Shown here: positions 59,460 to 64,000 of the stretch, piece after piece
How the letters are laid out: every line of letters starts with the position of its first letter
Position numbering within the stretch: position 1 is the first letter of the stretch
Assembly (NCBI GenBank): GCA_014649155.1
Contig: BMSM01000016.1
Location: forward strand, 62,001 to 126,000
Direction: 5' to 3'
DNA length: 64,000 bases
Origin: Streptomyces griseoviridis
Lineage (GTDB): Bacteria > Actinomycetota > Actinomycetes > Streptomycetales > Streptomycetaceae
Made by a program: the position numbers and the translations under genes
The notes under the pieces: generated by a model
The model's database searches: none
What the model saw: only the letters and a program-made list of their open reading frames with translations
Told to the model about the DNA's origin: nothing

Positions 59460-60497
59460 TCACGCGTGCCGTCCCGCCGGCCAGGCGTCCTCCGCCGCGT
59501 AGTCGAAGAGGTCGCCGTACGCCTCGGCCATCTTCGGGTACGCCGCCCGCCAGTCCGGGGCCCCGGCCAGCCGCTCCTCGATGGAGGCCACCGTCTCCGG
59601 CAGGGCATCCGCGTACCGCGCCACCGGGCGGTAGCCCAGCTCCCGCTCCGCCGCGCCCGTGCCGCACACCACCGGCGCCGGCACCGACCAGGGGGTCAGG
59701 CCCACGCCGGGCGCCGGCGGCGCGCCGTCCACCAGGACGTCCTCCGCCTCGACGCCCATCACCGCGTCGATCGCGGCGGCGATCTCGGCGACCGTCGGGG
59801 CGTCCGGGTCCACGGCGTTGAGCGCCCGGCTGCCCGGCCGCGCCGCGGCCAGCCGGATCACCTCGGCCAGATTGCGCACCCCCGCCGGATGGAAACGGCT
59901 CCGGCCCCCGTACGCCAGCACCCGGCGCCGCCGGCCGTCCAGGTTCCGCTTCACGAAGTACAGCTCCCGCGGCATGGGGGAGTACGGCCCGTGCACCGCG
60001 CCCGCCCGCAGCAGCGTCACCGGCAGCCGGTCGCCCGCGGCGAGCAGGTCCCGCTCCAGCGCCGCCTTGCGGGTGCTGTACGAGGAGTCGCCCGGCCGGA
60101 CCGTACGCTGCTCCTCGGTGAGCGGCACCGGGAACCGGGGGAAACCGTCGGGCTCGGACTGCGTGTCGAAGTTCCGCCCCCGGTCGTCCTCGTACACCGA
60201 CACGCTGGACAGCACCACCGCCGAGCCGATCCGCCCGGCCAGCGAGGTCAGTTGCCGGGCGTGCGCCGGACCGAACGCCACCATGTCCACCAGCACGTCA
60301 CAGCCGTCGCCCACCACGGCGGCCAGCGCGTCGTCGTCCTCCCGGTCGGCCCGCGCGGCGCGCACGTCCTCCGGCCAGCCCGGGTCCCGTCCGCCGCCCC
60401 GCGAGACGGCGGTCACCTCCCAGCCGTCCCCGGCCAGCGCCCGCACGGCCGCCCGCCCGATCTGTCCCGTCGCCCCGATCACCACAGCACGTGTCAT
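59460..60497 (-). CDS. NAD-dependent epimerase/dehydratase family protein
   Basis: A 345-aa extended SDR. AVVIGATGQIGRAAVRALAGDG is the cofactor motif, VVLSSVSVYEDD the catalytic Ser region, and SSYSTRKAALERDLLA the Tyr-x-x-x-Lys. LLRAGAVHGPYSPMPRE resembles the nucleotide-sugar epimerase substrate loop. Length fits the epimerase family; the substrate is unknown. ATG 60497. It shares the terminator with the aminopeptidase and is separated from the next gene by a MITE-like element. Confidence 0.88.
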   Translation of the reverse strand: MTRAVVIGATGQIGRAAVRALAGDGWEVTAVSRGGGRDPGWPEDVRAARADREDDDALAAVVGDGCDVLVDMVAFGPAHARQLTSLAGRIGSAVVLSSVSVYEDDRGRNFDTQSEPDGFPRFPVPLTEEQRTVRPGDSSYSTRKAALERDLLAAGDRLPVTLLRAGAVHGPYSPMPRELYFVKRNLDGRRRRVLAYGGRSRFHPAGVRNLAEVIRLAAARPGSRALNAVDPDAPTVAEIAAAIDAVMGVEAEDVLVDGAPPAPGVGLTPWSVPAPVVCGTGAAERELGYRPVARYADALPETVASIEERLAGAPDWRAAYPKMAEAYGDLFDYAAEDAWPAGRHA

Positions 60498-60561
60498 ACG
60501 GGGACCGTAGACGCGCCGGGTCCGCCCCGCCCCGCCCGTCTGCCGAGGGCAGAACCCGGCC

Positions 60562-60748
60562 AGGGCCTGTCGTTCGGATCACGCCGCAGACGCGGGGCCT
60601 GGCACGCGCACCTGCCGCGTTGTCGTCACTCGTCGACGCTCCGCGTCGACTCCCTCCTTCGCCTTGCGTCGGCACGTACCAGGCCCCGCTCACCGGCGCG
60701 AGGAAGGCACAGCCGATTCCCCGGGACCTGATCCGAACGACAGGCCCT
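60562..60748. mobile_element. 187-bp MITE-like foldback element
   Basis: Bounded by perfect 20-bp terminal inverted repeats: AGGGCCTGTCGTTCGGATCA at 60562-60581 and its complement at 60729-60748. Inside lie nested inverted repeats, including GTCGACGC-TCC-GCGTCGAC and GGGGCCTGG paired with CCAGGCCCC. No coding capacity. The right end supplies the TAG stop codon of the PlsC-type gene. Similar sequences, as I recall, are dispersed in Streptomyces genomes. Confidence 0.8.
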
Positions 60749-61475
60749 AGCCGAGCGGCATCCGGGGGAACCGCCGCCCCCGTACGGCCCTGGCCTCCGC
60801 CTCCTGCTCGGCCTTGGCCTCGGCGGCGTAGCGGTCGACGTACTCCTGCCCGGACAGGGCCAGGATCGCGTACATGATCTCGTCGGTGACGGCCCGCAGG
60901 ACCGTCTTCTCGTGCTCCATGCCCGCGTACCGGGAGAAGTCGAGGGGCTCGCCGAACCGGATCGCCACCGGGCGCACCCGCGGGAGGCGCCGGCCGGGCG
61001 GCTGCGCCTCGAACGTGCCGATCATCGCGCACGGCACCACCGGCACCCCCGCCGTCAGCGCCATCACCGCGACCCCGACCTTCCCCTTGTACAGCTGGCC
61101 GTCGTGCGAGCGGGTGCCCTCGGGATAGATGCCGAGCAGCTCGTCCCGTCCGAGCACGCCGAGTCCCTCCCGGATCGCGGCCCGGCCCGCCTCCTTGCCG
61201 GAGCGGTCCACCGGGATCTGCCCGGCGCTGCGGAAGAAGGCCGCGGTCAGCCGTCCCTTGAGGCCGGGACCGGTGAAGTACTCGGCCTTGGCGAGGAAGG
61301 TGATCCGGCGCCTGAGCACCGCGGGCATCAGGAAGTGGTCCGAGAACGACAGGTGGTTCCCGGCGATGATGGCCGCCCCCGACGCGGGCACGTGGTCAAG
61401 CCCCTCGATGCGGGGCCGGAAGACCAGTCTCAGCAAGGGGCCCAGCAGCACGTACTTGAGCAGGTGGTAGAACAC
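60747..61475 (-). CDS. 1-acyl-sn-glycerol-3-phosphate acyltransferase (PlsC family)
   Basis: A 242-aa membrane-associated acyltransferase. AIIAGNHLSFSDHFLMPAVL is the HxxxxD catalytic motif, and LLGIYPEGTRSHDGQLYKGKVGVAVMAL carries the substrate-binding EGTR. The N-terminus is hydrophobic (YHLLKYVLLGPLLRLVF). It acylates lysophosphatidate or a related acceptor in phospholipid synthesis. GTG 61475 with AGGAGACGAG upstream. The stop codon TAG lies at the edge of the MITE-like element, so the C-terminus may be altered by that insertion. Confidence 0.92.
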   Translation of the reverse strand: MFYHLLKYVLLGPLLRLVFRPRIEGLDHVPASGAAIIAGNHLSFSDHFLMPAVLRRRITFLAKAEYFTGPGLKGRLTAAFFRSAGQIPVDRSGKEAGRAAIREGLGVLGRDELLGIYPEGTRSHDGQLYKGKVGVAVMALTAGVPVVPCAMIGTFEAQPPGRRLPRVRPVAIRFGEPLDFSRYAGMEHEKTVLRAVTDEIMYAILALSGQEYVDRYAAEAKAEQEAEARAVRGRRFPRMPLG

Positions 61476-61649
61476 GGCTCGTCTCCTACTCCGCCGGGCG
61501 CGTCCGGTACCGGCGTCTACCCCGGGCCGGCGCGTGAACGCCTGGTGCCGGCCCGGTGCCGGATTCACTGACAGTCTGTCAGGCGGTGCGGCCGGTGGCG
61601 AGCGGTCGATCCGCCGCGAGGGCGTCCGAGGGGCGCGGGCGGCGCCGGG

Positions 61650-62561
61650 TCACCGCTGCCCCGGGACCCCGGTCACCAGCCGCAGCCGCTGCTCGCACCG
61701 GCCCATCCGCACGGTCTGCCCCCACGTCAGCTCCAGGGCGTCGCCCTCCACGCCGTCCCCGAAGGCGACGAGGCGCTCGGACTCGACGGTGAGGCGCAGC
61801 CGGCCGGCGGCGGCGAGTTCGCCGGCCACCAGGGACGTCCCGGTGGCCGGCGAGGGCCAGGCCTCGCGGACGAACCACAGCAGGCGGTCCTCCGTGGGGT
61901 GCGGCAGGCGCAGGGTGCTGGCCCGCTCCTGCCACACCGACCGGAGCCAGCCGGTCGCGCCGGTGCCGGTGCCCACCAGCACCCCGGAGGAGGCCTGGGC
62001 CTCGACGACACCCCCGTCGCCCTCCAGGCCCAGGCGGTATCTGGCCGTCTGGTGTCCGACGGCGCCGAGGTAGATCTCGTTGAGCGCGACCAGCCGCTGG
62101 GTGTCGTCGGCGACGGCCTCCACCATGGTCAGCTCCTCCGCGCGGGCGGCGGACGCGCCGCGCAGCAGCGCCGCCGCGTCGGCCGCCCGGTGCCGCACCA
62201 GGACACCGGGGTTGCGTCCCGGCTCGGGGTCCACGCCGATCACCGGCTGCCCGGCGAGGTACTTCGCCACGTTGGCCACCAGTCCGTCCTGGCCCACCAC
62301 GACCACGACGTCCTCCGGGGCGAACAGGAAGCGGTCCAGGTCGCCCCGCTCCACGCGGGCCTGCCGCCAGGTCGCCGGGACCGCCGCCGCCACCTCGGCC
62401 AGCGCCCGGTGCGCGCGGCGGTGGCGTTCGGCGATCTCCCCGAGGTCGCGGCCCCGGGAGGAGAGGAAGAAGGCGGCCTGCCCGTGGGTGCCATGCCGGG
62501 CCACCAGCTCCTGGTACTCCGTGGTGCGGTGGACCAGGACGGCCCGCGGGGCGAGGCTCAT
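61650..62561 (-). CDS. NAD-kinase-like protein with altered GGDG motif
   Basis: A 303-aa protein with the NAD/diacylglycerol kinase-like fold. EDVVVVVGQDGLVANVAKYL takes the place of the canonical GGDG segment (second Gly is Gln). LNEIYLGAVGHQTARYRL corresponds to the Asn-Glu/Asp loop, and SSGVLVGTGTGATGW to the glycine-threonine substrate loop. ATP-NAD phosphorylation is not certain given the changed motif. The ATG overlaps the SPFH gene stop by 4 bp, so the two proteins are coexpressed and probably act together. Confidence 0.75.
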   Translation of the reverse strand: MSLAPRAVLVHRTTEYQELVARHGTHGQAAFFLSSRGRDLGEIAERHRRAHRALAEVAAAVPATWRQARVERGDLDRFLFAPEDVVVVVGQDGLVANVAKYLAGQPVIGVDPEPGRNPGVLVRHRAADAAALLRGASAARAEELTMVEAVADDTQRLVALNEIYLGAVGHQTARYRLGLEGDGGVVEAQASSGVLVGTGTGATGWLRSVWQERASTLRLPHPTEDRLLWFVREAWPSPATGTSLVAGELAAAGRLRLTVESERLVAFGDGVEGDALELTWGQTVRMGRCEQRLRLVTGVPGQR

Positions 62562-63595
62562 CCCCGGTCCCCGCCGCCGAGCCGGGCCAGCAGTCCGGTC
62601 AGGACGTCCGGCGAGACGGTCAGGCTGTCGATGTGCGGCAGGTTCTCCGCCAGCCGGGTCCCGGTGAGCGCGTGCAGCGTCGCCACGTCGGCCTCGCCGT
62701 GCACCCGCAGCCAGGCCGCCTGGGCCTCGGCGCGGGCCTCACCGACCTCGCGCGCCGCCTGGGCCTCGGCGCGGGCGAGGGTCACCGAACGGGTGGCCTC
62801 GGCCTCGGCGAGCCTGACCGTGCGCGCCGCCTCGGCCCGCGCCCGCACCTCGTCCGCCGCCGCGGCCTCCTCCGCCTCCCGGCGGGCGTTCGCGCCGCGC
62901 TGTTCCACCAGCCGGTGTTCGCGTGCGGCCAGTTCGATCTGGCTGGCCAGTTCGTTCTCGGCGATGGCGCGCTCCCGCTCCACGGCGACGGCCCGCCGCT
63001 CGTACGTCGCCCGGTCGGCCTCCTGCTGGATCAGCTCCCGGGCGGGCGTCCGCAGCGCGCGCTCCACCTCCGCCTCGGGCCGCACCGCCATGACCCGTAC
63101 GGCCACCACCTCGACCCCGGTGGCGGGCAGCCGCGGCTCGGCGCCGAGGCCCGCCGCGATCCGGTCGCGCACCGCGGCCACCCCGTCGACCAGCGCCGAC
63201 GCGAGCCGGGTGCGGGCCAGCACGTCCAGCGCGTGCTGCTGGGCCGTCTCGGTGAGCAGCGTGCCCAGCTGTTCCAGCGGGGCCCCGCGCCAGGCCCCGG
63301 TGTCGGGGTCGACGGAGAAGTCCAGCCGGGCGGCGGCGAGCGCCGGGTCGGCGATCCGGTAGGTGACGGTCGCCTGCACCGACACGTCCTGGAAGTCGGC
63401 GGTGCGGGCACGGAAGGTCATGGCCAGCTCCCGGTCCTCGATCGGCACCTCGGAGAGCGCGGCGCTCAACGGGCGGAACCAGAAACCGAGTCCGGGACCG
63501 TCGTGCACCAGCCTGCCGTCGCGGTGGTGCCGGATGTGGGCCGTGGGCGTGGCGCGCAGGTGGCGCCAGCCCAGGCGCCGGGTGATGTCGGCCAT
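62558..63595 (-). CDS. SPFH/Band 7 domain protein
   Basis: A 345-aa protein. An SPFH (prohibitin/stomatin-like) domain spans residues about 20-200 (GLGFWFRPLSAALSEVPIEDRELAMTFRARTADFQDVSVQATVTYRI), followed by a long charged coiled coil (EADRATYERRAVAVERERAIAENELASQIELAAREHRLVEQR and repeats of ARAEAQAA) and a short C-terminal domain. No transmembrane anchor is visible. Such proteins oligomerise at membranes as scaffolds. It leads a two-gene operon with a NAD-kinase-like protein. AGGGAG precedes the ATG, and a perfect 8-bp inverted repeat sits 28 bp upstream. Confidence 0.9.
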   Translation of the reverse strand: MADITRRLGWRHLRATPTAHIRHHRDGRLVHDGPGLGFWFRPLSAALSEVPIEDRELAMTFRARTADFQDVSVQATVTYRIADPALAAARLDFSVDPDTGAWRGAPLEQLGTLLTETAQQHALDVLARTRLASALVDGVAAVRDRIAAGLGAEPRLPATGVEVVAVRVMAVRPEAEVERALRTPARELIQQEADRATYERRAVAVERERAIAENELASQIELAAREHRLVEQRGANARREAEEAAAADEVRARAEAARTVRLAEAEATRSVTLARAEAQAAREVGEARAEAQAAWLRVHGEADVATLHALTGTRLAENLPHIDSLTVSPDVLTGLLARLGGGDRG

Positions 63596-63622
63596 GAGGG
63601 CTCCCTCTTTCTCGTCTCGACG

Positions 63623-63651
63623 ACGATAAGGCGGGAGTGCCGTTATCGTCA
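63623..63651. promoter_or_regulatory. Inverted repeat GACGATAA-N13-TTATCGTC upstream of the SPFH operon
   Basis: Perfect 8-bp arms separated by 13 bp, in an otherwise GC-dominated promoter region. The arrangement suggests a dimeric repressor site; PadR- or TetR-type regulators are candidates, but none is encoded in the window. Confidence 0.55.
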
Positions 63652-63823
63652 AGGGGACGAGAAAGAGGGGCGGGGTGCCTCGCCGAGACCCCCGTCCGGT
63701 GCGGTGCCCGGGGTGCGCCCGCCCCAGTACCCCTCCACCACGCGTCGATCGACCGGGGCCGGGCTCTGCGGTGTGCCGGCCGGGAAGAGGCCCGGACGGC
63801 TTCCCCCCTGCCACGGAGGCGGC

Positions 63824-64000
63824 ATGACACAGGCGGATGCCACAGGGTTCCGGGCGTTCTTCGGCGAGATCCCCACGGCGGTGGCCGTGGCGACGACAGC
63901 CGATCCCGAGAGCAGGCCCCTCGGGTTCACCTGCAACGCCTTCTCGGCGGTCTCGCCCGAACCGCCGTTGCTGCCGGTGTGCGCGGGCAACGCGTCCCGC
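63824..64000 (+). CDS. Flavin reductase domain protein, 5' part (3' truncated by window)
   Basis: The first 59 residues are present. MTQADATGFRAFFGEIPTAV, then ATTADPESRPLGFTCNAFSAVSPEPPLL and CAGNASR match the N-terminal strand-loop-strand of flavin-reductase-like split-barrel proteins (compare the protein at 14614). ATG 63824 follows CGGAGGCGG. It is divergent from the SPFH operon. Its partner oxygenase would lie outside the window. Confidence 0.82.
   Translation, partial: MTQADATGFRAFFGEIPTAVAVATTADPESRPLGFTCNAFSAVSPEPPLLPVCAGNASR

Overview
The window is a high-GC actinobacterial chromosome segment. Strong GGAGG-type ribosome sites, frequent GTG starts, ATGA overlaps and family content (HTH/DUF397/ATPase trio, bioF/bioBAD, ureABCFGD, AsnC next to rhodanese) all point to Streptomyces. 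No rRNA, tRNA or CRISPR array was found.

Layout. 1-8.8 kb is mostly core: the C-terminal part of sbcC, an AsnC-type regulator divergent from a rhodanese, an orphan Imm21 protein, a broken SDR gene carrying an insertion, a DUF885 peptidase, an ACT-GNAT protein and a Tat-exported phoD. 9.05-20.3 kb is a compact biosynthetic locus. Nine plus-strand genes in tight coupling (small membrane protein, MprF-type aminoacyl transferase, acyl-CoA-dehydrogenase-like flavoenzyme, thioester/acyl reductase, class III aminotransferase, SRPBCC protein, flavin reductase, DAO-type FAD oxidase, WS/DGAT-like acyltransferase) meet tail to tail a minus-strand pair (ABC1/UbiB kinase, leucine-carboxyl-type methyltransferase). 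My reading is an aliphatic azoxy (azodyrecin/maniwamycin/valanimycin-type) cluster: fatty acyl thioester to aldehyde to amine to hydroxylamine, aminoacylation from aminoacyl-tRNA, N-N bond formation, oxidation and methyl esterification. It may be extended by 20.4-25.4 kb: an Asp/Arg-Gly-rich repeat protein, an orphan ECF sigma factor, a flavin-dependent halogenase-type enzyme with an HD-domain partner, and a second SRPBCC protein.

25.5-47 kb returns to core and semi-core genes: lipase, alpha/beta hydrolase, a GntR regulator with a visible promoter-operator, a ROK regulator, mug, purB, an unrecognised 202-aa gene, an SDR with a MmyB-like regulator, an SGNH hydrolase preceded by a nine-copy 24-bp minisatellite, two CNNM/CBS (hemolysin-type) proteins, GNAT, GAPDH, a GlxA-type regulator divergent from an MFS exporter, and a methyltransferase. 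Biotin genes bioD-bioA-bioB and divergent bioF occupy 44.0-48.5 kb. 48.5-50.3 kb is a WhiJ-like trio (DUF397, HTH/DUF5753, RsbW-like ATPase). An NlpC/P60 gene with a probable c-di-AMP (ydaO) riboswitch leader follows, then an IS110-type transposase remnant, then the complete urease operon ureABCFGD (53.1-57.6 kb). The right end holds a secreted S33 tripeptidyl aminopeptidase with a strong terminator, a nucleotide-sugar-epimerase-like gene, a 187-bp MITE-like foldback element that supplies the stop codon of a PlsC acyltransferase, an SPFH/NAD-kinase-like gene pair with a perfect inverted repeat upstream, and the start of a flavin reductase.
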